Source: Algoriphagus winogradskyi
GTDB lineage: Bacteria; Bacteroidota; Bacteroidia; Cytophagales; Cyclobacteriaceae
Reading direction: 5' to 3'
Assembly (NCBI RefSeq): GCF_900182815.1
Contig: NZ_FXUA01000011.1
Span: forward strand, 28,881 to 92,880
DNA: 64,000 nucleotides
Part shown: positions 1 to 8,241 of the stretch, in pieces
Numbering within the stretch: the stretch's first letter is position 1
How the letters are laid out: every line of letters begins with the position of its first letter
Notes under the pieces: generated by a model
Told to the model about the DNA's origin: nothing
Databases searched by the model: none
Seen by the model: the letters and a program-made list of their open reading frames with translations, nothing else
Position numbers and translations under genes: made by a program

Positions 1-86
1 GGAATGTGCTCCTTCACCTGCGAATCAAAGTCTTTCCGCTGTTGAATTTTACTCCACAAGTCAGGTTTTGGGCTATATTCTTTCAT
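1..86 (-). CDS. Unknown protein coupled to ECF sigma factor (partial)
   Basis: Only the first 28 codons are present; the gene runs off the left edge. Its ATG (86-84) overlaps the TGA of the sigma-factor gene (85-83) as ATGA, so the two are probably translationally coupled. The visible N-terminus is polar, has no signal peptide and begins MKEYSPKPDLWSKI. In Bacteroidota the gene that follows an ECF sigma factor is often its anti-sigma factor, which commonly starts with a cytoplasmic sigma-binding segment. That fits this context but is inference, since no diagnostic residues lie inside the window. Confidence 0.6.
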   Translation of the reverse strand, partial: MKEYSPKPDLWSKIQQRKDFDSQVKEHI

Positions 87-613
87 GCCTGTAGTAGTTT
101 AGTGATGCGCCTTTTCAGAAGCGTTTTCGCGTAGTTCAACTGAGATTTTGAAGTGTTTTCTGATATTCCCAGCATTGAAGAAGCTTCTCTATGTGAATAC
201 CCTTCTACTGCCAAAAGAAGAAATACGGCTTTCGCACCAGTTGGTAAACTTTCTATAGCTTGGTCGAGCATCTCAGCATCAAACCAGGAATCGAAATCAT
301 CACTTGAATCCATTTCTAAATCTTCAATTGGTTCAAAATGAATTTTCTTTCTGCTCTGCAAAATCGCCTTGCGAATGGTGATCGTTTTCATCCAGGAAAG
401 CAAAGCCTCTGGATGTTTCAAGGAATGGATTTTCTGGAAAATCTCTACATAGGAATCTTGTAAGACATCGTTAGCTTCATCTTCATCATTCACTATTCTA
501 TAGCAAGCTGAGTAAAGCATCCCTTTGGTCAATTCAAAGAGCTGAAACTGCGCAGACCTTTCGCCTTTGAGGACGTTTTTGATCAGGTTTGTGTCTAGCT
601 TTTGAAGATTCAT
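83..613 (-). CDS. ECF-type RNA polymerase sigma factor
   Basis: A 176-residue sigma-70 family protein of the extracytoplasmic-function group, which directs RNA polymerase to a small regulon. Region 2 lies at about residues 25-90, with the helix containing DEANDVLQDSYVEIF typical of region 2.2 core binding. Region 4 lies at about 115-170 and carries the helix-turn-helix GYSHREASSMLGISENTSKS. Length and two-domain layout are normal for the family. It overlaps the following gene by 4 nt (ATGA), suggesting a sigma/anti-sigma or sigma/effector pair. The next gene upstream on the other side (774) is divergent, so this gene has its own promoter in 614-773; I could not identify it with confidence. 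The target regulon cannot be inferred. Confidence 0.93.
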   Translation of the reverse strand: MNLQKLDTNLIKNVLKGERSAQFQLFELTKGMLYSACYRIVNDEDEANDVLQDSYVEIFQKIHSLKHPEALLSWMKTITIRKAILQSRKKIHFEPIEDLEMDSSDDFDSWFDAEMLDQAIESLPTGAKAVFLLLAVEGYSHREASSMLGISENTSKSQLNYAKTLLKRRITKLLQA

Positions 614-773
614 AGATTTGGCTTATACTTAAAAGAGTTACCTTAAAGGCAAAAGGTTGGAATGGAACTCAAAGTTTTTTTTCTGACTTATGGCATTTTA
701 CAAATTCTTTTCTCACTCAAGGAAATTATGGTAATTTCAAACTCTGCCTTTTGCAAGTATTAACAATCATTCT

Positions 774-1874
774 ATGAAACTCGAAACACTCGCTATACAC
801 GGAGGAAATATTGTCACGGATTCTGAAAAACCGGTTATACAGCCTATTACGCTGAGCACTACATTCGTGCACCAACCTGATTCTATGATCTATGCAAGGG
901 CAAATAATCCAAATCGCCATGCTTTAGAAAAGCTCTTGGCAGGTCTGGAAAAAGGTGCAGATGCTGCAGCTTTTTCTTCAGGCAATGCGGCAGGAGTTGC
1001 AGTGTTCCAAGCCTTAGAGCCAGGTTCGCATGTTATCGCCCCTGATGATATGTATCATGGCTTAAAAAATGCTTTACTCTCTATTTTCAAGGGAGTTTTA
1101 GAGGCCACTTTCGTGGATATGACGGATTTGGTGAAAGTTGAGCAAGCTTTCAAAGAAAACACAAAGTTGGTTTGGTTGGAAACGCCTTCCAATCCCTTGT
1201 TGAAGATTACAGATATAGCTGCAGTTGCAATTTTGGCTAAGGAAAAAGGAGCGATTTTGGCTTGCGATAACACCTTTGCTACCCCTGTTTTTCAAAACCC
1301 AATTGATTTTGGAGCAGATATCGTGATGCATTCCAGTACCAAATATTTTGGAGGGCATTCAGATATTCTAGGGGGTGCTTTGATCACCAAAGAAATGGAT
1401 GAGTTTTGGGAGAAAGTAAAAAATGTGCAGATCGGGGGAGGAGCAGTGCCATCGCCAATGGATTGCTATTACTTATGCAGAAGCATTAAAACCTTGCCTT
1501 ATCGGATGAAAGGACATGCTGAACACGCTATCGTGTTGGCGAATTTCCTATCCACACACGAGAAAGTTGAAAAGGTTTATTACCCAGGATTGAAAACGCA
1601 TCCCGGACATTTAATAGCAGCCAACCAGATGACAGGTTTTGGTGGAATTCTGTCTTTCCAGGTAAAAGGCAATGCTGAAGATGCAGATCAGGTGATTTCC
1701 AAGCTTAAGTATTTCACAAACGCTACCAGTCTTGGAGGGGTTGAAAGTTTGATTGAGCGAAGAGCTGCTTCAGAAGGACCCGATACATTGACTCCTCAGA
1801 ATTTAATCCGAGTGTCAGTAGGGTTAGAGCATTTATATGACTTGCTGGAAGATATGGAAGAAGCATTACACTAA
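774..1874 (+). CDS. Trans-sulfuration PLP enzyme (cystathionine gamma-synthase/lyase family)
   Basis: A 366-residue fold-type I PLP enzyme of the Cys/Met metabolism family (cystathionine gamma-synthase, cystathionine gamma/beta-lyase, methionine gamma-lyase). Family landmarks: YARANNP at residues 40-46, where Tyr and Arg reach the cofactor phosphate of the neighbouring subunit; the SSG turn at 68-70; Asp165 in ACDNTFATP for the pyridine nitrogen; and Lys190 in MHSSTKYFGGHSD as the Schiff-base lysine. The C-terminal SLGGVESL and RVSVGLE motifs are present. Length is slightly short but normal (about 380 is usual). Sequence alone does not separate synthase from lyase. It is a single-gene unit: the upstream gene is divergent and a bidirectional hairpin terminator follows directly. 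No SAM riboswitch was recognised upstream. Confidence 0.93.
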   Translation: MKLETLAIHGGNIVTDSEKPVIQPITLSTTFVHQPDSMIYARANNPNRHALEKLLAGLEKGADAAAFSSGNAAGVAVFQALEPGSHVIAPDDMYHGLKNALLSIFKGVLEATFVDMTDLVKVEQAFKENTKLVWLETPSNPLLKITDIAAVAILAKEKGAILACDNTFATPVFQNPIDFGADIVMHSSTKYFGGHSDILGGALITKEMDEFWEKVKNVQIGGGAVPSPMDCYYLCRSIKTLPYRMKGHAEHAIVLANFLSTHEKVEKVYYPGLKTHPGHLIAANQMTGFGGILSFQVKGNAEDADQVISKLKYFTNATSLGGVESLIERRAASEGPDTLTPQNLIRVSVGLEHLYDLLEDMEEALH

Positions 1875-1911
1875 AAAAAGGTCACTTCAAATATGGAAGT
1901 GACCTTTTTTT
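1873..1911. terminator. Bidirectional intrinsic terminator
   Basis: A 9-bp stem, GGTCACTTC (1880-1888) with GAAGTGACC (1896-1904), is extended by seven A on the left and seven T on the right. It can therefore act for both converging genes: the PLP enzyme and the metallo-beta-lactamase-fold protein. Confidence 0.9.
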
Positions 1912-1927
1912 GTGCTGTGCTATTATC

Positions 1928-2662
1928 TTAATTGTACCAATTCCTCAATCGAACATCTACACTTGGAGCGGCATCGTTAACCATGCTTTTGAATTTTTCC
2001 ACGTCGCTTAATCCATTTGTTCCTCTGTAGTGATATGGGTATACAATTGTAGGTTTGAATTCAGAAACTGCGCTTGCAGCCTGATCAACATCCATAGTAT
2101 AAGGCAAATTCATGCACACAAAGGCTACATCAATATTTTTTAGCGCTCTCATTTCCGGAATGTCTTCTGTGTCTCCGGAAATGTAAAATTGTTTTCCCCC
2201 AAGATGAACAATGTATCCGTTTCCACGGCCTTTCGTATGTGGAGCTTCAGTGCTTTCCGGCAAATTATACATTGGTAATGCCTCGACCTTAATTCCATTG
2301 ACAGCTTTGGATTGATTGTTCCCCAAAACGATCACTTCTTTTCCCGTGCCTGCAGTAAGCTTGTCTGCTACAGCTTGTGGTGCAATGATGGTCGCGCCAG
2401 AAAGGTCTAGTCCATCAAGTGTTTCCTGATTGAGATGATCCCCATGAATGTCCGTGATCAGCACCAAAGTTGGTTTCTTCTGCCCTTCGAAAGCAGCCGC
2501 ACCACCATACGGATCTACATAAATTACTTGGTTATCATGCTCTAATACTAATGTGCCGTGTGTGATAGGATTGATCGTAACATCTCCTTTTTTGGCAGGA
2601 ATCATGTCTTGCGAAAAAGCACCAAAGGAGATGAATAGAAGGAATATGGTTAGATATTTCAT
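1928..2662 (-). CDS. Exported metallo-beta-lactamase-fold protein (UlaG-like)
   Basis: A 244-residue protein with a signal peptide (MKYLTIFLLFISFGAFSQ, cleavage probably after residue 17 or 18) and a metallo-beta-lactamase fold resembling the UlaG/UPF0173 zinc hydrolases. The metal-binding loop reads DIHGDH at residues 71-76: the first His of the canonical HxHxDH is replaced by Asp, while His73, Asp75 and His76 remain. Later metal-ligand candidates are the Asp in SGDTED and the His in YPYHYRG. Export is predicted from the leader, so the protein probably works in the periplasm. The substrate is unknown. It is followed on the same strand by nothing (the terminator at 1873-1911 is its own), and upstream lies the DUF2214 gene in the same direction. 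Confidence 0.85.
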   Translation of the reverse strand: MKYLTIFLLFISFGAFSQDMIPAKKGDVTINPITHGTLVLEHDNQVIYVDPYGGAAAFEGQKKPTLVLITDIHGDHLNQETLDGLDLSGATIIAPQAVADKLTAGTGKEVIVLGNNQSKAVNGIKVEALPMYNLPESTEAPHTKGRGNGYIVHLGGKQFYISGDTEDIPEMRALKNIDVAFVCMNLPYTMDVDQAASAVSEFKPTIVYPYHYRGTNGLSDVEKFKSMVNDAAPSVDVRLRNWYN

Positions 2663-2731
2663 AGTAGTTTAAGATAGGCTTGTTGTCAAATAAAATAAAG
2701 AAAAGCTAGGGTAATAGTAGATTCAGGAACA

Positions 2732-3178
2732 TTAGCCAAAGTATCCAACTCCTTTAGCCATTAAGCCAGCTAATAAAGGAATGATAAATAATAGCAGAAG
2801 TTCTAACCTGAGGAGCATAAAAATTGTTTTTGGGATTTGGACAAATTCATCTTGGTCACCTTTTCCATTTTTGATGAAAAACACCGTCGGATAAATCGAC
2901 AAAATCCCAATAAAAGCGAACAGGGTTATTTTGATGTGGAAGATGAAATTGTAAGAATAAAACTCGGTAGGTTTTCCATAACCACCCAGCCAAAGCGTAA
3001 GTCCAACAGCCAAAAGGATCAATGCACCCATTCCATAAACTCCATCGATGGTAGCGATTCTTTTGATTTCCTTTCGTGTCAGTTCCTTCTTAAGTAAAAG
3101 ATGCTCCGAAACCAATGAGCCGACAATTGCAAAAATGCTGATAAAATGAAGGTAGCGGAGGAGGATTTCTGGGGTCAT
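2732..3178 (-). CDS. DUF2214-like integral membrane protein
   Basis: A 148-residue protein with four hydrophobic segments (about residues 8-25, 47-66, 80-102 and 122-143), matching the length and pattern of DUF2214 family membrane proteins. A conserved-looking N-terminal RYLHFISIFA and a His/Lys-containing second half (FHIKITLFAFIGILS) are visible. Function of the family is unknown to me. It lies 69 bp upstream of the metallo-beta-lactamase-fold gene on the same strand and could be co-transcribed with it. Immediately upstream is the first repeat copy that flanks the RAYT transposase. Confidence 0.75.
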   Translation of the reverse strand: MTPEILLRYLHFISIFAIVGSLVSEHLLLKKELTRKEIKRIATIDGVYGMGALILLAVGLTLWLGGYGKPTEFYSYNFIFHIKITLFAFIGILSIYPTVFFIKNGKGDQDEFVQIPKTIFMLLRLELLLLFIIPLLAGLMAKGVGYFG

Positions 3179-3193
3179 GGATATTGGGTTGTT

Positions 3194-3451
3194 TAGAGCC
3201 GTACATTAAGGCACGGCAGGATTCACGGTTATTCATCATTTGACCCATAATATGTCCCTAAAGGGGCTATCGATATGGAAGAGATGAGGGAATTGCATTC
3301 AAAATAAATTCAGGTTCGAGTTGACTAGATTAAAGACTTATTTGTCAAGAATTAAAATTATTTCAATTTTCCATTTGCCCCATTAGGGGCAAGCTATGGG
3401 TAGAAAAAATAGCTGATGAGTTATTCTGCTGTGCCTTTAGGTACAGCGCTA
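3194..3451. repeat. RAYT-associated REP-type repeat, copy 1 (258 bp)
   Basis: The unit begins TAGAGCCGTAC (3194) and ends GTACAGCGCTA (3451), so TAG marks the outer end on each strand. Four hairpins are visible: 3198-3217, 3254-3267 (GTCCC-TAAA-type), 3377-3390 (GCCCC ATTA GGGGC) and 3428-3447. The outer and inner hairpins of the left half are repeated in inverted order in the right half, so the whole unit is a long imperfect palindrome. A second copy lies at 3926-4180 in the same orientation on the other side of the transposase gene. The gene's TAG stop codon is the terminal TAG of this repeat. Confidence 0.85.
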
Positions 3452-3913
3452 TTCTTCAATTGGTTTGAATATATATCTTTTGTCATAATCGATCTTATGG
3501 ATTCTAAGAAGTTCCTCATATTCGTCTAAAAAGGACTGTTTTTTATGATGCATTTCTTGATTTTGTATATAACGGATAACCCTTGGAACTTGATCCCTAC
3601 TGTATGAAAATGCTCCATAACCTGCCTGCCAATTAAATTTCCCATTTACAAATCCGCGAGTATTAATCCATTTTGAAGAATCTTCTTTAAGTTCTTTCAT
3701 TAAATCTGAAAGAGCTTGGGTTGGCCGAAACCCCATCATTAAATGAATATGATCGGGCATCCCGTTTATTTGCAAAACCTTATGATCATATTTTGCGGCA
3801 ATTGAAGATAGATATTTGTATAGTTCATCCTTCCAGGATGGATGAACCAAGGAAATCCTGTTTTGCACAGCAAATACTGCTTGAATGTGAATTTGTGTAT
3901 AGGTGTTTGCCAT
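3449..3913 (-). CDS. REP-associated tyrosine transposase (IS200/Y1-type, RAYT)
   Basis: A 154-residue Y1_Tnp/IS200-like single-strand DNA transposase. The HUH metal-binding motif is seen in NGMPDHIHLMMG, and the catalytic Tyr is most likely in RYIQNQEMHHKK. The sequence from MANTYTQIHIQAVFAVQNR through DERY-like DYDKRYIFKP follows the pattern common in Bacteroidota RAYT proteins. I chose the ATG at 3913 because the longer frame would add 15 residues translated from the flanking repeat. The gene sits alone between two ~255 bp repeats and ends on the terminal TAG of copy 1. RAYTs are thought to mobilise REP elements rather than themselves. The frame is intact, so the protein may be active. Confidence 0.92.
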   Translation of the reverse strand: MANTYTQIHIQAVFAVQNRISLVHPSWKDELYKYLSSIAAKYDHKVLQINGMPDHIHLMMGFRPTQALSDLMKELKEDSSKWINTRGFVNGKFNWQAGYGAFSYSRDQVPRVIRYIQNQEMHHKKQSFLDEYEELLRIHKIDYDKRYIFKPIEE

Positions 3914-3925
3914 GACGGAAAATAT

Positions 3926-4180
3926 TAGCGCCGTACCTAAAGGCACGGCAGGATTCACGGTTATTAGTCATTTTACCCATAGTTTGTCCCTAACGGGACT
4001 GCCTAAATGGAATAAAGGCAACTACTATTAAAATGGATTTAGGTTCGCAATGATTTGATTAATAACCTTTTTTATCGCGTTATAAAGCTGTTTCAATTTC
4101 AGAATTGCCCATTAAGAGCTAACTAAGGCTAGAAAACATAGCTGATGAGTTATTCTGCTGTGCCTTTAGGTACAGCGCTA
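3926..4180. repeat. RAYT-associated REP-type repeat, copy 2 (255 bp)
   Basis: Direct repeat of 3194-3451. It begins TAGCGCCGTACC (3926) and ends GTACAGCGCTA (4180). Hairpins at 3930-3949, 3986-3999 (GTCCC TAAC GGGAC) and 4157-4176 are clear; the third hairpin (around 4107-4130) is decayed compared with copy 1. The right-hand ~45 bp, ending in the REP hairpin, are almost identical between copies, while the centre has diverged. The start codon of the RAYT gene lies 12 bp outside this unit. Confidence 0.85.
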
Positions 4181-4249
4181 TAAATTTAATTTGAGATTGC
4201 TTATTCCTTTTAGCTATTATCAAATTTCAAATTTCATCATTTTAAATTC

Positions 4250-5788
4250 TCACCCCGCCCAGCCTTCTCTATCCAGACTTCTATACTGTATCGCTTCGGC
4301 CAGATGCTCGACTTTGATTTCCTCAGATCCTGAGATATCAGCAATGGTTCTGGCTACTTTCAGAATTCGATCGTAAGCTCTGGCTGATAATCCCAGTCGC
4401 TCCATAGCGGTTTTCAAAAGCATCTTGCCAGCTTCATTGATCTGGCAGATTTGTTTTGTGAGATGCGAAGGCATCATGGCATTACAGAAAACCTCAGGAT
4501 TTCCTTTAAATCGTTCCTTTTGCTTTTCTCGGCCCTTGATCACTCGCTCCCTTATTTCCTTGCTGGATTCTGTTTTCCTGGTGGAGGTCATCTCGTCAAA
4601 TTTGACAGGAGTCACTTCTACATGGAGATCAATGCGATCTAACAGCGGGCCTGACACTTTATTCAAATAGCGTTGGACTATGCCTGGTCCGCAAACACAT
4701 TCTTTTTCGGGATGATTGTAATATCCGCATGGGCATGGATTCATGCTGGCGATGAGCATAAAGTTGGCAGGAAAATCCACCGATACTTTTGCTCTGGAAA
4801 TGGTAACTCGGCGTTCTTCCAGCGGTTGACGCATGACCTCCAGTACAGTACGCTTGAACTCTGGCAATTCATCCAAAAACAATACTCCATTATGCGCTAA
4901 GGATATTTCGCCTGGCTGGGGATTGCCTCCCCCGCCAACGAGCGCAACATCGCTGATGGTGTGGTGCGGAGATCGAAAAGGGCGATTGGCAAGCAGAGAA
5001 CCATTTCTGCCCAGCTTTCCAGCTACGGAATGAATCTTGGTCGTTTCCAAAGCTTCTACCAAAGTCAGCGGTGGGAGAATCGAAGGAAGACGTTTGGCAA
5101 GCATGGTTTTACCTGCGCCAGGAGGGCCAATCATAATTACATTATGTCCGCCTGCAGCTGCGATTTCCATTGCCCGCTTGATATTTTCCTGACCTTGCAC
5201 ATCCGCAAAGTCAAACTCAATATCATCCAGTGAATGATAAAAAATCTCTCTGGTATCCGTCACCAAAGGTTCAATTTCCAGTTCCCCCATCAGAAAATCC
5301 GTGGCTTGCTGCATTGTTTCTACCCCTATAATATCCAAGCTATTGACTATCGATGCTTCTTTGGCATTTTCTACTGGGAGAATAAAACCCTTGAATCCCT
5401 TCTTTCTGGCTTCGATAGCAATGGGTAGTACTCCCTTGATCGGCCGGAGATTTCCGTCTAATGAAAGCTCACCCATAATCACATAATCTCCCAAAGTTGG
5501 AAATTCCACCTGCTCTGATGCTTGCAAAATTCCCATGGCAATCGGCAGATCATAAGCCGATCCTTCCTTCCTGACATCGGCGGGAGCGAGGTTGATTACC
5601 ACTTTTTGCCTGGGCATTCTATACCCGAAATATTTTAAGGCACTTTCTACCCGCTGCTGGGATTCCTTCACAGCGGAGTCGGGAAGTCCGACCATAAAGA
5701 AACTGGTTCCTTGTCCCACATTCACCTCTATGGTGATGATGTTTGCATCTACGCCTGATACTGCGCTTCCAAAAGTTTTAGCTACCAT
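4250..5788 (-). CDS. comM: YifB/ComM family AAA+ Mg-chelatase-like ATPase
   Basis: A 512-residue protein with the three-part layout of YifB/ComM: an N-terminal ChlI-like domain (residues 1-170), a Mg-chelatase AAA+ core with Walker A GPPGAGKT at 221-228 and Walker B LFLDELPEF, and a C-terminal Mg_chelatase_C domain with the SARAYDRILKVARTIADL-like signature. In naturally transformable bacteria ComM is a hexameric helicase that drives branch migration during integration of incoming DNA. A comEC gene is present elsewhere in the window (38156), consistent with competence, although YifB is widespread even in non-competent species. It is preceded by a terminator (5801-5825), so it has its own promoter in a short gap. 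Confidence 0.93.
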   Translation of the reverse strand: MVAKTFGSAVSGVDANIITIEVNVGQGTSFFMVGLPDSAVKESQQRVESALKYFGYRMPRQKVVINLAPADVRKEGSAYDLPIAMGILQASEQVEFPTLGDYVIMGELSLDGNLRPIKGVLPIAIEARKKGFKGFILPVENAKEASIVNSLDIIGVETMQQATDFLMGELEIEPLVTDTREIFYHSLDDIEFDFADVQGQENIKRAMEIAAAGGHNVIMIGPPGAGKTMLAKRLPSILPPLTLVEALETTKIHSVAGKLGRNGSLLANRPFRSPHHTISDVALVGGGGNPQPGEISLAHNGVLFLDELPEFKRTVLEVMRQPLEERRVTISRAKVSVDFPANFMLIASMNPCPCGYYNHPEKECVCGPGIVQRYLNKVSGPLLDRIDLHVEVTPVKFDEMTSTRKTESSKEIRERVIKGREKQKERFKGNPEVFCNAMMPSHLTKQICQINEAGKMLLKTAMERLGLSARAYDRILKVARTIADISGSEEIKVEHLAEAIQYRSLDREGWAG

Positions 5789-5800
5789 AACATAAAAATA

Positions 5801-5825
5801 TAAAAAGGAGACCTGTTGGTCTCCT
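5801..5825 (-). terminator. Intrinsic terminator of the 5861 gene
   Basis: Stem GGAGACC/GGTCTCC (5807-5813 with 5818-5824) with a 4-nt loop. Read on the minus strand it is followed by a short T-run (5806-5802). It separates the small membrane-protein gene from comM. Confidence 0.75.
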
Positions 5826-5860
5826 CAATATACTAGTTTGATAAAATTAATATTTCACTT

Positions 5861-6226
5861 TTAGGTAATATTTTGTCTAGGTGGAATGTTACTTTGGTCA
5901 GTTTCCGGAGATGGAGTAGTTGGCCGAGGACTTGGTCTAGTCGGAGCAACGGGGTGTTCGAAGTCGTAAATTTTGGCTTTTAATGCGTGAGTCTCACTTT
6001 CCATTTTTTTGATTTGGGAAGAAAGACTGCTGTAGGCAGCATAGCTACTGCCCCAAGCGGCAAGAAAAATAATCAAGCCAATTAAAGTAATCGTCACCAT
6101 GGAATCTGACGTGATTTCTTCCATCCCAAAGACTCCGCCAAGCGTGTCAAAGGCAATGAAGAAAATAAGAAAAGCACCAAAATAGACCAAAAGGGCTATT
6201 TGAAGGATTTGGTGAAGTTTTTTCAT
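5861..6226 (-). CDS. Small two-helix membrane protein with proline-rich tail
   Basis: A 121-residue protein not recognised as a family member. Two hydrophobic segments (about residues 8-28 and 45-63) enclose a short loop, followed by a short amphipathic stretch with coiled-coil character (SSLSSQIKKMESETHALKAK) and then a Pro/Thr/Ser-rich tail (TRPSPRPTTPSPETDQ). The topology suggests an inner-membrane hairpin with a disordered cytoplasmic or periplasmic tail. It lies between comM and the ABC exporter on the same strand but has its own terminator, so it is probably a separate transcript or the end of the exporter's transcript. Function unknown. Confidence 0.65.
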   Translation of the reverse strand: MKKLHQILQIALLVYFGAFLIFFIAFDTLGGVFGMEEITSDSMVTITLIGLIIFLAAWGSSYAAYSSLSSQIKKMESETHALKAKIYDFEHPVAPTRPSPRPTTPSPETDQSNIPPRQNIT

Positions 6227-6348
6227 ATGTAAATAATTTGATTTTTAGTGGCTATATGGAATCTCACACGATAGATAATTATCCAGTTTTTATGGTTTTA
6301 TCGATGTGTTCGAATTCATAAGTATTAACATTAGTTTTAACGAATATA

Positions 6349-8181
6349 CTAAACGGACTGAATACTAGAAAGCTTCTGGTATAAGCCTTCAGTTTGCATT
6401 AAGTCAATGTGCGTGCCACGCTGTACAATTTGACCATGCTCGATCACAAGTATCTCATCTGCATGCTGAATTGTGCTTAGTCTATGTGCGATCACCAATG
6501 TAGTTCTATTACTCATCAGTTTGGTCAGTGCTTCCTGTACCAAATGCTCGGATTCTGAATCTAAAGCTGAAGTAGCCTCATCAAGAATCAAAATTGGAGG
6601 GTTTTTCAATACTGCTCGTGCTATGCTTAGGCGCTGACGCTGTCCTCCGGAAAGCTTGGATCCACGCTCGCCGATACTAGTTTGATAGCCATCTTCCATT
6701 TTTTCGATAAATTCGTGGGCATTGGCAATTGTAGCAGCTTCCATGACCTGCTCTTTAGTTGCTCCTTCTACCCCAAAAGCAATATTATTGAAAACCGTGT
6801 CATTAAATAGAATGGATTCCTGCGTCACTATTCCCATTTGGCTGCGCAAAGCTTGTAAATCAAACTCCTTTAGATTTTTTCCATCCAGTAAAATTTGTCC
6901 TTCCGAAGGATCATAAAATCTTGGGATTAAATCCGCCAACGTGGATTTTCCTCCACCAGAAGGACCCACAAGTGCAATGGTTTTCCCTCTCGATAAAGTG
7001 AAATTGATGTTTTTCAACACGTTCACATCCTGGTAGGCAAAGCTTACATTTTTGACTTCAACTGAATTTTCAAAAGAATTCAATATGGCCGGACTTGCAG
7101 GGGAACTGATCTGAGTAGGCGTATCTACCACGGTGAAAATCCGCTCGGCTGAAGCGATACCCCGCTGAATACTGCTGACGGCACGGGAGATTTCCTTGGC
7201 TGGATTTAGAACTTGAGTGAAAATAATAATGTAGGTAATAAAGTCCGAGGCTCCCAAATCGGAATTTCCGCTGAGCACCAACCCACCTCCATACACCAAA
7301 ATTCCGGCAACTACGAACACTCCGAGAAATTGGGATATCGGAGATGCTAATTCGTTTTTGCGAGCCATGTTCACGTTCACTCCTGCGTAATAATCGGTTT
7401 CTTTGTCGAATTTTCCCTTCATAAATCGCTCCGCATTGAAAGCTTTGATCACCCGCATTCCTCCAAGTGTCTCGTCTAGGATATTGACGATTCGACCAAG
7501 GGATTCCTGACTTTGCACCGCTTTTTTCTTCAGTCTTCTGGTAATCCCACCAATAATAGCTCCCGTGATGGGGATGATCAAAATGGTGAAAATTGTCAGT
7601 TTGGGAGACATAAAGAAAAGCACCGAGAAATAGAGAATAATGGTCACAGGCTCACGAAATACAACCCGAAGTGACTGCACAATCGTGTTTTCCACTTCTT
7701 GCACATCATTGGTCATTTTCGACATCAGATCGCCTTTGCGCTCATTGGAAAAATAGCCAATGTGAAGCTTACTGACTTGTCCGAAAATATCCATTCTCAT
7801 GCGCTTGATGACAGTAGCGCGCACTTTTGCCAAAACTACCCCTGCCAAGTAGGTGAAGAGGTTGGAAAGGAAAACTGACGCCACGATGATCGCACACACA
7901 TAATAAAGTGTTCCCATCTTGCCATATTCCTCAGCTATTTGCAGGAAGTTGTAATTGAAGAGGTGGGAAAAGTATTCGAGTGAGAAATTGAATTCAGGCT
8001 TCTCGGAATATTGTGTCAGTGTTGCCGGATCTACTTGTTCGAAAATCACATCGAAAAGCGGCTTCAGCAAGGTGAAATTCAGCAAGCCAAAAACGATGGA
8101 AAGAAACGCGTAGATAATATAGGTAGGCACGAATTTTCCGTATGGCTTGGCATAGGAGAGAATTCGTAGATAGGTCTTCAT
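6349..8181 (-). CDS. ABC exporter, MsbA/lipid A flippase type
   Basis: A 610-residue half transporter: six transmembrane helices in residues 15-340, then a nucleotide-binding domain with Walker A GPSGGGKST (406-414), signature LSGGQ (510-514), Walker B ILILDE (530-535) and the switch His in VIAHRLSTI. The layout and size fit MsbA-type exporters that flip lipid A core or related lipids across the inner membrane as homodimers. Substrate assignment by sequence alone is uncertain; multidrug exporters look alike. The next gene in the same direction upstream (8242-9930) encodes an outer-membrane barrel related to capsule/surface proteins, a context that favours an envelope lipid or glycan role. Confidence 0.9.
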   Translation of the reverse strand: MKTYLRILSYAKPYGKFVPTYIIYAFLSIVFGLLNFTLLKPLFDVIFEQVDPATLTQYSEKPEFNFSLEYFSHLFNYNFLQIAEEYGKMGTLYYVCAIIVASVFLSNLFTYLAGVVLAKVRATVIKRMRMDIFGQVSKLHIGYFSNERKGDLMSKMTNDVQEVENTIVQSLRVVFREPVTIILYFSVLFFMSPKLTIFTILIIPITGAIIGGITRRLKKKAVQSQESLGRIVNILDETLGGMRVIKAFNAERFMKGKFDKETDYYAGVNVNMARKNELASPISQFLGVFVVAGILVYGGGLVLSGNSDLGASDFITYIIIFTQVLNPAKEISRAVSSIQRGIASAERIFTVVDTPTQISSPASPAILNSFENSVEVKNVSFAYQDVNVLKNINFTLSRGKTIALVGPSGGGKSTLADLIPRFYDPSEGQILLDGKNLKEFDLQALRSQMGIVTQESILFNDTVFNNIAFGVEGATKEQVMEAATIANAHEFIEKMEDGYQTSIGERGSKLSGGQRQRLSIARAVLKNPPILILDEATSALDSESEHLVQEALTKLMSNRTTLVIAHRLSTIQHADEILVIEHGQIVQRGTHIDLMQTEGLYQKLSSIQSV

Positions 8182-8241
8182 AAACTAATGTTCGTGGAAT
8201 AATCTCGCAAGTTACGCAAAAATGGCGGTGCAGGTTATCAG

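Noticed and set aside
614..773. SAM riboswitch before the trans-sulfuration gene
   Set aside because: No recognisable aptamer or terminator structure in the 160-bp gap.
3914..3958. Longer N-terminus for the RAYT transposase
   Set aside because: These codons lie in the flanking repeat; family members begin at MANTYTQ.
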